A stretch of 64,000 nt of DNA from Saprospiraceae bacterium (GCA_024103005.1 JAGFJA010000023.1:1-64000); one strand, 5' to 3'; numbered from the stretch's first letter, positions 45,315 to 55,155 are shown. Made by a program: numbers and translations. Notes: generated by a model not told the origin, from the letters alone.

Positions 45315-45953
45315 TTATTCATCAGGCGTCATGCCTTTAAAAGAAGACCTGTGGTGTATGGTCAATCCATATATGAAGCAAGCCTTTCGGTGAGCCGCCG
45401 TAAGATATCCTTTATTATTCAACCAGTCGTACTGAGGGAATTCTTTGTGAAGTCCGGCCATATACTCATCTCTCCAGGTCTTGGCAAGGACGGACGCAGC
45501 GGCGATACTAAGTACTTTATCATCTCCTCCGATCACTGTATGGTATGTTATCCCGGTTGAATTGACAAACCGATTACCGTCAATAATCAGTAGCTTCGGC
45601 TTTATACTCAAACCTTCAATGGCGCGGGCCATGGCAAGGTAAGTAGCCTGAAGAATATTGATTTTATCAATTTCTTCAACTGTTGCCATAGCGATAGAAT
45701 AAGCCACTGCTGACTGCTTAATCTGTTCACTAAGAGAATTCCTTATCTGCGGACTCAGTTTTTTTGAATCACGAAGTCCCGGAATATTGACACGGGCAGG
45801 TAGTATGACAGCTGCTGCCACAACAGGCCCGGCGCCACATCCTCGTCCCACCTCATCTACACCGGCTTCTTCTTCCGGTTTGATCAAGTAAGGGTGCAGT
45901 AGCGAAGGCAATGGATTGACCTTGTCTTTGGGCTTACCTTTTATTTTTGCCAA
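45315..45953 (-). CDS. rnhB: Ribonuclease HII
   Basis: 212 residues. The catalytic 'GVDEVGRGCGAGPVV' gives Asp33 and Glu34; 'RDSKKLSPQIR' gives Asp62; 'LLIIDGNRF' supplies a further Asp of the DEDD set. RNase HII removes ribonucleotides and RNA primers from DNA. The start is TTG at 45953, overlapping the stop region of the GH3 gene by 13 bases; a shorter start at a TTG near residue 15 is possible, since homologues often begin close to 'LHPYL'. It ends 24 bases from the converging ABC-F gene. Confidence 0.93.
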   Translation of the reverse strand: MAKIKGKPKDKVNPLPSLLHPYLIKPEEEAGVDEVGRGCGAGPVVAAAVILPARVNIPGLRDSKKLSPQIRNSLSEQIKQSAVAYSIAMATVEEIDKINILQATYLAMARAIEGLSIKPKLLIIDGNRFVNSTGITYHTVIGGDDKVLSIAAASVLAKTWRDEYMAGLHKEFPQYDWLNNKGYLTAAHRKACFIYGLTIHHRSSFKGMTPDE

Positions 45954-48226
45954 TTTACTTTTATCTTTTGCAGGTCACGGCTATTGGTTCCGACCATGAT
46001 ATCAAAATCTCCGCTTTCCCAATCATACTTCAGGTCATAGTTGTAAAACTTCAGGTCTTCCGGAGTAATCACAAAGCTGACGGTTTTCCTGCTGTTACCG
46101 GGGATCTCTACTTTCTGGAAGCCTTTCAATTCTTTGACCGGACGCGTGACACTGCCGACGATATCGTGGATATAGAGTTGTACGACTTCCTTTCCATCCC
46201 GAGGGCTTTGGTTGATAATGTCAACGCTTACCGTAAGTTTCTGATTGCCTTTCAAATGATGTGATGATACACGTATTGAGTCATAAACAAAGTGACTGTA
46301 GCTAAGCCCGTAGCCAAATGGAAATAAGGGGTCATTGGAAACGTCCAGATAATTTGACCTGAACTTTTCAAACCATTTTCCTTCAGGCAGTGGACGACCT
46401 GTATTTTTGTGATTGTAATAAAGCGGGATTTGACCCACATTTTGCGGGAATGTCATTGTCAGTTTACCACTAGGGTTGACTTTTCCGAATAGTACATCTG
46501 CTATGGCATCACCCGCCTCCGATCCCGGAAACCATACATCTAGAATAGCCGGAATATTTTCATTTTCCCAGTTTAAGGTCAGCGGACGTCCGTTAAACAG
46601 GACCAGAACAATTGGTTTGCCTAATTTAGCGAGTTCCTTCAAAAGGTTCTTCTGAGCGTCAGGAACATCGAGGTTGGTCCTGCTGCTGCTTTCGCCGCTG
46701 AATTCAGCAGATTCCCCCATGGCAGCGACGATGATATCTGAGGCTTTGGCAGCCTGTATTGCCTCTTCCAGCAATTCTTGGTCTGACCGATTATCCCGGC
46801 CAAGAGATTTACCAAACATGGTCACTCTGTCTTCCAGAGCTTTGTCAAATGTCAGATTGGAGCCTTTAGCATAAATAATTTCGGCCTGATCGCCCACTGC
46901 ATTTTTCAGACCTTGAAGGACAGTAATGGATTTTTCATTTACGGCTGCTACCGACCAGGTTCCGGTCATGTTTGAGCGCGCATCTGCCAGAGGTCCGATA
47001 AGGGCTATTTTTCCGGTTGGTTTAAGCGGAAGGAGGTTTTTATCATTTTTAAGTAAAACAAAACTTTCTGCTGCGGTTTTTCTGGCTATAGCCCGGTGTT
47101 CAGGAGTAAAAATTTCATTAGTAGCGCGTTGAAAATTGCAGTATTTATATGGGTTTTCGAAAAGACCCAGTTTGTACTTTGTATTTAAGACGGCTCGACA
47201 GGCCTCATTGATTTTTTCCATTGTTACCTTTCCTTCTTTGAGTGATTGAGGAAGAGTAGTCAAGAGGCCTTCACCTACCATGTCCATGTCAATACCTGCA
47301 TTGAGTGCGAGGGCGCTGACGGTTTGCAGGTCACCCATGCCGTGTGCTGTCATTTCATTGATACCTGTATAGTCGGTGACGACAAAACCTTTAAAACCCC
47401 ATTGATTTCTTAGGACGTCAGTAAGGAGCCACTTATTTCCGGTAGCCGGAATTCCGTCAACCTCGTTGAATGAGGCCATGACACTGCCTACTCCGGCTAT
47501 AACGGCTGCCTTATATGGAGGAAAATATTCATTGTACATGCGGATGCGGCTCATATCTGTGGTGTTATAATCTCTGCCAGCTTCAGCAGCGCCATAGAGA
47601 GCAAAGTGCTTGACGCATGCAAGGATTTGATTGTTTTGGGTAAGTGTTCCCTGATATCCTCTGACCATAGCCATTGCTATCCGGCTGCCCAGATAAGGGT
47701 CTTCGCCACTTCCTTCTGAGGCACGTCCCCAACGTGGATCTCTGCAAAGGTCCACCATGGGCGAAAATGTCCAGTTAATCCCGGCAGCACTTGCCTCGGT
47801 CGCCGCTATCCGGGCGCTCTGTTCGATAGCTTTCATGTCCCAGCTGCAGGATAGACCAAGTGGAATTGGGAAGACGGTTTCATACCCGTGGATGACATCC
47901 ATACCAAACAGGAGGGGAATTTTTAGACGACTTTCTTCGACGGCAAGTTTTTGGGTCTCACATATTTTTTCTATGGATTTTATATTAAACAGTCCGCCTA
48001 CTTTGCCTTCCCGAATCTTCTTTGCTATATCGGATGAACCCGCCTGGCCTGTAGTAATGTCGCCGGCTACCGGCAGGTTTAGCTGTCCAATCTTTTCTGT
48101 CAAAGTCATTTTTGACAGAAGGTTATCCACAAACACTTTCATCCGGTCAGGCTTCCCTTTTTGAGCAAAGGCAGATACAGAAAGGAAAAATAATGAAATA
48201 AGAATTAAATTTCGAGATAAAGTCAT
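45941..48226 (-). CDS. bglX: Glycoside hydrolase family 3 beta-glucosidase (BglX-like)
   Basis: 761 residues from the ATG at 48226, which begins the signal peptide (MTLSRNLILISLFFLSVSAF, then AQ). The GH3 barrel carries 'FSPMVDLCRDPRWGRASEGSGEDPYLG'-type sequence around 153-180 and the substrate Lys206-His207. The nucleophile is Asp285 in 'FVVTDYTG'. The second GH3 domain ('GRPLTLNWENENIPAILDVW', 'PGSEAGDAIADVLFG') and a C-terminal FnIII-like domain complete the BglX architecture. It is probably periplasmic and cleaves beta-linked gluco-oligosaccharides. There is no sorting domain. rnhB overlaps its end. Confidence 0.94.
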   Translation of the reverse strand: MTLSRNLILISLFFLSVSAFAQKGKPDRMKVFVDNLLSKMTLTEKIGQLNLPVAGDITTGQAGSSDIAKKIREGKVGGLFNIKSIEKICETQKLAVEESRLKIPLLFGMDVIHGYETVFPIPLGLSCSWDMKAIEQSARIAATEASAAGINWTFSPMVDLCRDPRWGRASEGSGEDPYLGSRIAMAMVRGYQGTLTQNNQILACVKHFALYGAAEAGRDYNTTDMSRIRMYNEYFPPYKAAVIAGVGSVMASFNEVDGIPATGNKWLLTDVLRNQWGFKGFVVTDYTGINEMTAHGMGDLQTVSALALNAGIDMDMVGEGLLTTLPQSLKEGKVTMEKINEACRAVLNTKYKLGLFENPYKYCNFQRATNEIFTPEHRAIARKTAAESFVLLKNDKNLLPLKPTGKIALIGPLADARSNMTGTWSVAAVNEKSITVLQGLKNAVGDQAEIIYAKGSNLTFDKALEDRVTMFGKSLGRDNRSDQELLEEAIQAAKASDIIVAAMGESAEFSGESSSRTNLDVPDAQKNLLKELAKLGKPIVLVLFNGRPLTLNWENENIPAILDVWFPGSEAGDAIADVLFGKVNPSGKLTMTFPQNVGQIPLYYNHKNTGRPLPEGKWFEKFRSNYLDVSNDPLFPFGYGLSYSHFVYDSIRVSSHHLKGNQKLTVSVDIINQSPRDGKEVVQLYIHDIVGSVTRPVKELKGFQKVEIPGNSRKTVSFVITPEDLKFYNYDLKYDWESGDFDIMVGTNSRDLQKIKVNWQK

Positions 48227-48424
48227 TATATTTAAATTTAAAAAATAAATATACAACATCTCTTGAAATATCAGGTAAATTCAAAAAATAGACGTTTTGA
48301 CTTTATTTATAGGAGAAAAAAGCGATATCCGGGGAGTATTTTCAGGATTTAAACTCAAAAAAAATAAAGTAAATGTCATTGAATGAAGAGAAATTAATGC
48401 CGGTCATTTTGTAAAAAACAAACT

Positions 48425-49696
48425 ATGAAAAAAGCCATAATGATATTCTTAATGTTTTTATTGCTAATCAAGTTTGATGTTTACGGTCAGGGTTCGTGGC
48501 GTATAGCGGCTAAGGCTCCTGTATTCAATCGTATTGATGACATCAACTTTATCAACGATTCCACCGCTTTTATGGGTCAGGATGGTAAGGTGTACAAGTC
48601 TGTTGACGGTGGGGATAACTGGGATTCTATAGGAATTCTTCCTAATAATGCATATATCAGAAGTATTGAATTTGTCAATGATTCTACAGGATTTATCGGG
48701 TCGATCTTTGATGCAGTAGGTGGAGTTGGATTGTATAAGACTACGGATGGAGGCAGGCATTGGGATAGAATAAACGATGTGGTGGATGGCGGCATGTATG
48801 GCATCTGCGGACTTGATCACAGGGGGTCAACTATAATCGGTGTTGGTATCTATTCTGAACCGGGAAGGTTTTATATTTCCCGGAACAATGGAGTGACCTG
48901 GCAGGGGTGGCAAATTAAAGAGAGTGCTGCCTTGGTTGATTGTCTGATACTGGATGAAAATACCTTTTTGGTTTCTGGAAACAGTCCGGATGGGCGGAAG
49001 GCAGTTATTTTGAAGTCAGAGGATGGCGGGCTGACATGGAAAGAGGTGGCCAAGTCAACACATAATATGACATATTGCTGGAAACTTTCAATAAAAGATA
49101 GCGGGCTTGGCCTGGGGTCAATTGAAGATGCTCCGACCTCTTTTATTACTTATGACAACGGAAGTACCTGGGAAGAGATTGCTATTACTTCCGACCAGAG
49201 TAATCAACGGTTTGGCGGTGCTTACTTTTTTAATGAGCTGTTGGGATGGCTGGGTATTCAATGGGGCTCCGGAACGTATGAGACGCGCGATGGGGGAAAG
49301 ACATGGAACCTGATCAATTTTGGCGGTGCCATCAATAAAATAACAAGTACTTCCAAAGGCAGGGCTATTGCTACCGGAAACACAATTTATATTTATGACC
49401 ATAAAGTCTCCAACCACCCGAATCCCGTGGATACTCCTGCCAGTCACAGATTATCATCAGGCCCCAACCCAACGGATAGCCATATAGAAATAAAGGTTCA
49501 TATAGATTGCCAGACGGCTCTGCGGCTCGATATAGTGAATTCCGCCGGGCAAATTATAAAGACTCTGGCACATCAGAATACTCCTGCCGGTGATTATAAA
49601 TGGGATTATAATTTCAGTGGATTACCTGCCGGAGTTTTCTTTGTATGGATGCGTACAAATGAAGGACATCAGGTCAATCGTATTTTGGTAAGATAA
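48425..49696 (+). CDS. T9SS-secreted beta-propeller protein (Ycf48/BNR-like repeats)
   Basis: 423 residues with a signal peptide (MKKAIMIFLMFLLLIKFDVYGQ). At least five repeats of the type 'VYKSVDGGDNWDSIG', 'LYKTTDGGRHWDRIN', 'ILKSEDGGLTWKEVA', 'FITYDNGSTWEEIA' and 'TYETRDGGKTWNLIN' build a propeller with Asp-box motifs, as in Ycf48/HCF136 and sialidase-like folds. A Por sorting domain ends it ('SGPNPTDSHIEIKV', 'LPAGVFFVWMRTNEG'). The lack of sialidase catalytic residues argues for a binding role. It is monocistronic. Confidence 0.87.
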   Translation: MKKAIMIFLMFLLLIKFDVYGQGSWRIAAKAPVFNRIDDINFINDSTAFMGQDGKVYKSVDGGDNWDSIGILPNNAYIRSIEFVNDSTGFIGSIFDAVGGVGLYKTTDGGRHWDRINDVVDGGMYGICGLDHRGSTIIGVGIYSEPGRFYISRNNGVTWQGWQIKESAALVDCLILDENTFLVSGNSPDGRKAVILKSEDGGLTWKEVAKSTHNMTYCWKLSIKDSGLGLGSIEDAPTSFITYDNGSTWEEIAITSDQSNQRFGGAYFFNELLGWLGIQWGSGTYETRDGGKTWNLINFGGAINKITSTSKGRAIATGNTIYIYDHKVSNHPNPVDTPASHRLSSGPNPTDSHIEIKVHIDCQTALRLDIVNSAGQIIKTLAHQNTPAGDYKWDYNFSGLPAGVFFVWMRTNEGHQVNRILVR

Positions 49697-49704
49697 CCAA
49701 AAGG

Positions 49705-49740
49705 CTTACTCTGCGCTGTGGCAGAATAAGTTTCATTTTT
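49705..49740. terminator. Hairpin terminator between convergent genes
   Basis: cttactctgc (49705-49714) pairs with gcagaataag (49721-49730) with one mismatch and loop gctgtg, followed by tttcattttt on the plus strand. It ends the beta-propeller gene and may also serve the DUF1572 gene arriving from the other side. Confidence 0.6.
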
Positions 49741-49750
49741 CCTGAAAAAA

Positions 49751-50263
49751 TTATGGAATAAATGATTTGGATTGTCCCTTAGGAATGCTGAGTGACTGCC
49801 ATCGATGGCGGCTGAGTGCCTTTGATAGAAAGACGATCTGGCCCACATGATAGGCATAGTGAGCCAGTTGTCTCTGTATGGCATCCAGGACAGTGTGTTC
49901 CTGATTGCGGATATATACCGTTGAGGTCAAATCATCCGGACCAAGCTTGTCGAGTGTCGTGAAAAGACACGTCCATCCTTCTTCCCATCTCTCCATAAGG
50001 ATAACACGATCAGTAAGGTCATTTTCAAATTCTCCATCCCGCTCGCGCCATGGTTTTTCACCGTCTGACGTCAGGAAGTCAGTCCATCTGGACATCATGT
50101 TTCCATGAAGGTGTTTGATTATCGTGGAAATACTATTACTTTCTTCGTTGAGTTGGATATTGAGCTGGTCATCGTCTATCTGTGCCATAGCTTTTTCACC
50201 CAGTGATTTATATTGGAGAAAACGTTGCTTAACGGACTTTAGGTAAAGGTCACTGATATTCAT
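49751..50263 (-). CDS. DUF1572/DinB-superfamily protein
   Basis: 170 residues forming a DinB-like four-helix bundle. The candidate metal ligands are His in 'IIKHLHGNMMSRW' and the pair in 'LAHYAYHVGQIVFLSK'. The 'SISTIIKHLHGNM' and 'HVGQIVFLSKAL' motifs mark DUF1572. DinB-like proteins include thiol-dependent transferases, but DUF1572 is uncharacterised. Its start overlaps the 3' end of the helicase gene by 14 bases, so the two are probably translated from one message. Confidence 0.85.
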   Translation of the reverse strand: MNISDLYLKSVKQRFLQYKSLGEKAMAQIDDDQLNIQLNEESNSISTIIKHLHGNMMSRWTDFLTSDGEKPWRERDGEFENDLTDRVILMERWEEGWTCLFTTLDKLGPDDLTSTVYIRNQEHTVLDAIQRQLAHYAYHVGQIVFLSKALSRHRWQSLSIPKGQSKSFIP

Positions 50264-52778
50264 TATACCGGTTTTTATGTTGTAACTCTTCCTTAATAGC
50301 CTTGATGTGGTTATAAGGAATTTCTTCAGGTAATAACAATTTAAGTTCTTTTAAAGTTTTCTCCATATTATTTCCGACAATCTCCCTGATCAGGGTTAAA
50401 TGGTCTGAGGGAATCCATTCATCAAGAGTTACTTTTCCTAAGAGAGAAAGTTTGATAAGGTGTTCTTCTATTGTTCCGTTTGTCAGACCACGTATCTGAG
50501 CAATAGGTGAAATATTCCGGTGTTGATTCCAAAGGTTTAGCGTCTCAATGTGAGTATGACTTGTTTTTTTGATTTTATCCATATCACAGGAAATATTTTT
50601 CTTCAGTGCGTCATCACCTTTGGTTGGGTTGTTTTTCTTTATCGGATTGCTATCAAATTCTGAAAAATTACTTTCAGCAATATCGAATTCTTCACAATAG
50701 TTATTGATAATTTCTAAGATATCATTTCCATATCTGGCTATCTTAGCCGCCCCCATGCCTTTAATTAGTTTCAGCTGATTTGCAGTTCGGGGCTTCATTT
50801 CCGTCAGGTTCTTCAACATTTCACTTGTACCAATCAGGTAAACCGGCAGGTTGTGTTCTGTAACAAGGCGATTCCGCCAAATTTTTAACCTTCGGTAAAG
50901 TAAGTTGTCTGCTTCTGTCGAGGGTCCGCCAACATTGCGGTTATACACAGAAAGTTTTTTATCAGGTCTGGAAAATGATTTTTTTAATTGGTGAAAGTGG
51001 ATAATACTGAAATGATTCATACTATTTTTAAGCAAATGTTTTTTCCATAAAATGGAAAGATGGAGTTCGTTCAAGAGGTCATTGATTCCTGAGGCAGCTT
51101 CTTTGGATTCTGTTCCTGTAGGGTTTTCGGTTAAGCTACGGACCAACTTCTCCATAATTGGTAAGAAATAATGACAGGCATCGTAGATTCTCTTCAGTAG
51201 GGTTGTGTTTTCATCTATGACAGGATGAAGATTTTTGTAATGATGGAGGCTGAGTATAAATTTCTCCATAATGTTATTTGCTGTGATGAGCTCATCATAA
51301 AACCCTTGCCAGAAAGGCAAGCTGTTTTCTGAGAAGCGGCCTGAAAATTTATGAACTTCCGACATAATGAGGCTAACCCATTTAATCTCCTGTTTAAGGT
51401 TGAAGAGCGATATTAGCAATTGTATAAAATATTGGTTGCGGGCTTGTTGAAGAAACTCCTCTCCTTTGTCTGCAGCGCTTAGCCTGTCTATACCGTTTTT
51501 TACCCGGCCGTCATAAATAATAGCCTCCCGATTGATTTTTGAAAGCAAGATAATCCCTTCCAGACTTGTGCAACGACTGAGAGCAACATAGACCTGTCCG
51601 CTAGAGAAGGAGAGGCCGGCATCAACCATGACATGATCAAATGTCAGTCCCTGACTTTTATGTATGGTGATGGCCCAGGCCAGGCGGAGCGGCAATTGGG
51701 TAAATGTTCCTACCGTTTCCTTTCGGATTGAGCCGTTGTCCGGATGAAGAGAATATTTGTTGTTTTCCCAGGTATCCTGCGAAACCTCGATTTTCAACTC
51801 GTCGCATAAAACGGTTACTTTTGAAGCATCAAGTTTTTGGACGATTCCTATTTTGCCATTAAAGTAAAGATGATTGACCGAATCATTTTTGAGGAACATC
51901 ACTTGTGCGCCAATCTTCAGGTTCAGTATTTTTTCGCACGGATACTGATTTTCAGGAAAGTCTCCTTCAATTTCTGCCTCAAAACTTTGAATATTGCCAT
52001 CCAATTTGTTTAGTTTGTTGAGATTGATTTCATCTGCCAGACTGTTATGAGAAGTCAGGGTGATGTATCGGGTGTTTTCTGGTGGATGGAAGCCGGGTAT
52101 ATATCGTTGATTGAGAAGTTGTAAGTCAGCATCTGAAAGTGAATTGTTGCGTATATCATTGAGGAGATTGATAAAGGCCTGGTTTTGTTGACGGTATATT
52201 TTTTTGAATTTAATCAGGATCGGAGGGTGGTCCATAATTACTTTTGCTTCAAAAAAATATGGAGAATTGTAATATGGTGAAAGCATCGACCATTCCGAGC
52301 GCTTGGTGACAGGCGGTAGCTGGTTGAGATCGCCGATAAAAACAGTTTGGACACCACCAAAGGGCTGATTATGAGACTTTCTTATTGATTTAAGCAGTGT
52401 ATCCAGGGCATCCAGGACATCGGCCCTCACCATGGAAACTTCATCAATGATCAGGACTTCCATTTGCCTGATTAGTTGAATTTTAGTCTTTGACAACCGG
52501 GTACTTTTAATAAGCTCAATCTTGTTTTCCGGAGTAGGAATAAAGGGGGCAAGCGGTAATTGAAACAGGCTGTGAAGTGTAATTCCGACTGCATTGATGG
52601 CTGCAATTCCTGTAGAGGCTGCAATGACAATGTTTTTGGGACATGTCCGGCTGATGTGTCTCAGGAAAGAGGTCTTGCCGGTACCTGCATTACCCGTCAC
52701 GAACAAGTTTTCATTTGTTTCGTTGAGATAGGTTTCAGCAAGCCTGAATGTTTCGTTAATTTCGATTTTACTTTCCAT
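50250..52778 (-). CDS. PIF1-like helicase with HRDC and C-terminal HTH domains
   Basis: 842 residues from the ATG at 52778; an ATG at 52808 would add 10 residues. The N-terminal superfamily 1 helicase has Walker A 'TGNAGTGKTSFL', Walker B 'VLIIDEVSMVRADVL', 'FIGDLNQLPPV' and a late motif 'AITIHKSQGLTFDHVMVD' followed by 'VYVALSRC'. From about 650 there is an HRDC domain ('MKPRTANQLKLIKGMGAAKIARYGNDILEII'-type region). The last 100 residues match the HTH_40 helicase-associated domain ('QIRGLTNGTIEEHLIKLS'). This fused layout suggests work on stalled forks or G-quadruplexes. The DUF1572 gene overlaps its end. Confidence 0.9.
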   Translation of the reverse strand: MESKIEINETFRLAETYLNETNENLFVTGNAGTGKTSFLRHISRTCPKNIVIAASTGIAAINAVGITLHSLFQLPLAPFIPTPENKIELIKSTRLSKTKIQLIRQMEVLIIDEVSMVRADVLDALDTLLKSIRKSHNQPFGGVQTVFIGDLNQLPPVTKRSEWSMLSPYYNSPYFFEAKVIMDHPPILIKFKKIYRQQNQAFINLLNDIRNNSLSDADLQLLNQRYIPGFHPPENTRYITLTSHNSLADEINLNKLNKLDGNIQSFEAEIEGDFPENQYPCEKILNLKIGAQVMFLKNDSVNHLYFNGKIGIVQKLDASKVTVLCDELKIEVSQDTWENNKYSLHPDNGSIRKETVGTFTQLPLRLAWAITIHKSQGLTFDHVMVDAGLSFSSGQVYVALSRCTSLEGIILLSKINREAIIYDGRVKNGIDRLSAADKGEEFLQQARNQYFIQLLISLFNLKQEIKWVSLIMSEVHKFSGRFSENSLPFWQGFYDELITANNIMEKFILSLHHYKNLHPVIDENTTLLKRIYDACHYFLPIMEKLVRSLTENPTGTESKEAASGINDLLNELHLSILWKKHLLKNSMNHFSIIHFHQLKKSFSRPDKKLSVYNRNVGGPSTEADNLLYRRLKIWRNRLVTEHNLPVYLIGTSEMLKNLTEMKPRTANQLKLIKGMGAAKIARYGNDILEIINNYCEEFDIAESNFSEFDSNPIKKNNPTKGDDALKKNISCDMDKIKKTSHTHIETLNLWNQHRNISPIAQIRGLTNGTIEEHLIKLSLLGKVTLDEWIPSDHLTLIREIVGNNMEKTLKELKLLLPEEIPYNHIKAIKEELQHKNRYNEYQ

Positions 52779-52905
52779 GAAAACCGGATTGTATGAAGTG
52801 GAGGTCATACTTTAAGTATTGAAATGGTCATCAAATATAGTATCTAAAATCAAATAGGAGAAAGAAACAATTAAAGGGCAAGGTCTGTGAAAATGATTTC
52901 AGTAC

Positions 52906-52959
52906 ACCTGTAAACCCCGAAAGGAATTACTGAGGGCGGAATTCCTTCCGGAGGTGTAA
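52906..52959 (-). terminator. Hairpin downstream of the tail-less ssb
   Basis: A two-part stem: acacct (52906-52911) with aggtgt (52954-52959), and cgaaaggaatt with aattccttccg inside it. There is only a weak T-run on the minus strand, so termination or 3'-end protection are both possible. Confidence 0.5.
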
Positions 52960-52969
52960 CAGGTTGATA

Positions 52970-53311
52970 TCAGGCTTCTTTTGCGCCTAGTAATTTGAAG
53001 GATTGAACGACAATTTCAGTGATATATCGCTTGTCATTGTTTTTGTCAAGGTAAGATCGATTGGCGATTTTACCTTCGACTAGGATTTCCTTTCCCTTGT
53101 GTACATATTTTTCGATTACATCCACTTGTTTGCCCCAAACGACGATATTGTGCCAGGTAGTTTCAGTGATATAGCCGCCAGTGGCGTCTTTTCGTTTTTC
53201 GCTGGTAGCGAGGCTCATCCTGGCCACCTTGTTACCATTGTCAAAGGTTTTGATTTCGGGATCCTGACCGATGTTTCCAATTAACTGGACCTTGTTGCTG
53301 TGCGAGTTCAT
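52970..53311 (-). CDS. ssb: Single-stranded DNA-binding protein, short form without acidic tail
   Basis: 113 residues forming one OB fold: 'NKVQLIGNIGQDPEIKTFDN', 'ATSEKRKDATGGYITETTWH' and 'VVWGKQVDVIEKYVHKGKEILVEGKI'. Unlike standard SSB it stops just after the fold ('FKLLGAKEA') and has no acidic Asp-Asp-x-Pro-Phe tip, the part that docks repair and replication proteins. Another SSB with that tip is encoded at 60299. It lies 190 bases upstream of the PIF1-like helicase on the same strand, with a hairpin between. Confidence 0.9.
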   Translation of the reverse strand: MNSHSNKVQLIGNIGQDPEIKTFDNGNKVARMSLATSEKRKDATGGYITETTWHNIVVWGKQVDVIEKYVHKGKEILVEGKIANRSYLDKNNDKRYITEIVVQSFKLLGAKEA

Positions 53312-54024
53312 AATTTAAAATATTTAGTGATAAAATAATATTTCGGTATTGAAGAAGATCTGTTTAAATTTTCTGAATCCGCTTCATCCGTTTGACAGGA
53401 CAAAAATGAAAAAGCATTTGAGAATTATTCGGTTGTTAAACGTTTGTAGTCGTTTGTAAATACTTACAATCGGTTATTTTTCACGGCTAATTACTTTAGT
53501 ATTTATTGAAATGGCCCGAAAACAGCGGTATTAAACCATTTTTATTATGATAAATTATACTGCTGAGTAGGAATTCATTTTTTGTATATCCCAAATGGCC
53601 TGATGGTATTTTGTTTGATTATTTTTTAATGGTTTGATGTCCCATTATCTTAAATATCTTATTCCGGAGTGTATAATTATAACATTTCGGACAATTAAAT
53701 AAGGCTCTTGAAATCTCTCAAAGAGGGCTGTGGAAATATATGTTCAGGCGATTTGGTCAGCTCGAAATAAGTTTAACAATAATTTTTATCCGGATTTTTC
53801 ATTTCTTATTCCGCAATATCAACCTGTCTATCCTTGATTCTACATTACTTCCTGTTTACTCTGAACGCCACAAAAATTTTTTCTTTGAAAAATAAAATTT
53901 TTACGAAAATATATGAATAATAAAATTAATATACAACCAAATATATATTTAATAATTTATTTATATATTGATTAGTCGCATATTAAAATTAAATATATCT
54001 GTATAAAATATTAAAGAAATTTCT
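53312..54024. other. Long AT-rich intergenic region
   Basis: About 700 bases of strongly AT-rich sequence between divergent genes, especially 53880-54010. No coding frame, repeat or RNA gene was recognised. The promoter of the plus-strand gene is listed separately. Confidence 0.45.
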
Positions 54025-54032
54025 TATGTTTG
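54025..54032 (+). promoter_or_regulatory. -7 promoter element of the HU-CCDC81/SPOR gene
   Basis: tatgtttg matches TAnnTTTG, 20 bases before the GTG start, implying a very short leader. Confidence 0.6.
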
Positions 54033-54051
54033 TAGTTAAATATCTACAAGC

Positions 54052-55155
54052 GTGGTCGAGCTGAGCGAATTTTTAATTGATTTGATTTTCAGGCAAAAAT
54101 CTGCCAACATACCGGAATTGGGTTCATTTAAATTTGAAACAAGTCCCGCAAGGATGAATTTTGGTGAAAACCTCATCTATCCTCCCACTCAGCAGCTTGT
54201 TTTTTCTGAATCTACCTCAGATGATGACGAGGTGAGTTTATTGGATTTTTTGGTAAAAGAAAAGGGCTTCGACAGGCATGAAGCGGATATCTGGATTAAG
54301 GCATACGTACACCGCATCCGTGAAGAGCTCACTTCTACCGGATTCTACTATATCCCGGGTCTTGGTACGCTCCATCGTACTGAAGGCTCTGCCATCCACT
54401 TTACACCCGGTGATAAGATAAAAGCGATGAAGCCCACCATGGGTCTGCCCGAGCTGTCGGTGACCCCCATTCAACACGAATATGCCAAGCAAGAAGGCAC
54501 TGCCGATGTCGCCGGTCCCAATACCTTCGTAGAAACCAGACCGGGCAAATCTCCGCAAAACCAGTGGATTCTGCCCCTTATCCTTAGCTTCGTTTTACTG
54601 GGCCTTGGATTGATTGGTTATTTCCTCTACAAGAACCAATACAAGACGGCTGAAAGTTTACCCCCTGCTACAGCACCTGTCAATCAGGATAGTCTCCTGC
54701 TGGCTCACAACGGTTTTGAACAGGCGACTGACTCCACTGACAGTATCACTGACGAAACTGCCATCATAAATGAAATAAACCATACAGACACAGAGACCTC
54801 TCAGACGTATGATGATTATCAGCCTGATGATGCAATAGTTGCCAACAGTGCGACTGCGCCGGAGGAGGCAAATCAATCTACACAGACCAAATCAACTACT
54901 ATCACTACATCTACCTCTTCCTCTTCCTCTGACGGCAAGGTATGTGCTGTCATCGTGGGAGTCATGGCCAATCCGAACAATGCCAAAAGACTTGCCCGTA
55001 CAGTTAAAAAAGCAGGTTTCGAGCCATTTTCATATATATCAAAAGGTCTTACCCGTGTCGGCGCAGCCTGTGGATGCGATGCAGCCAGCATAGAATCGAC
55101 CCTGGCTGCCATGAAAAAAATAAATGCAGATGCCTGGGTTTATGAATCCAAATAA
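54052..55155 (+). CDS. HU-CCDC81 and SPOR domain membrane protein
   Basis: 367 residues from a GTG start. Residues 1-130 resemble two tandem HU-like (CCDC81 N-terminal) folds: 'VELSEFLIDLIFRQKSANIPELGSF' region, then 'RIREELTSTGFYYIPGLGTLHR'. A single transmembrane helix lies at about 171-192. An acidic Thr/Ser/Asp-rich linker follows, with a serine run, and a SPOR-like domain about 295-367 ('VIVGVMANPNNAKRLARTVKKAGF'-type). SPOR domains bind septal peptidoglycan stripped of stem peptides, so the SPOR part should be periplasmic and the HU-like part cytoplasmic. The design could tie DNA or a cytoplasmic partner to the division site. It is monocistronic. Confidence 0.85.
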   Translation: MVELSEFLIDLIFRQKSANIPELGSFKFETSPARMNFGENLIYPPTQQLVFSESTSDDDEVSLLDFLVKEKGFDRHEADIWIKAYVHRIREELTSTGFYYIPGLGTLHRTEGSAIHFTPGDKIKAMKPTMGLPELSVTPIQHEYAKQEGTADVAGPNTFVETRPGKSPQNQWILPLILSFVLLGLGLIGYFLYKNQYKTAESLPPATAPVNQDSLLLAHNGFEQATDSTDSITDETAIINEINHTDTETSQTYDDYQPDDAIVANSATAPEEANQSTQTKSTTITTSTSSSSSDGKVCAVIVGVMANPNNAKRLARTVKKAGFEPFSYISKGLTRVGAACGCDAASIESTLAAMKKINADAWVYESK

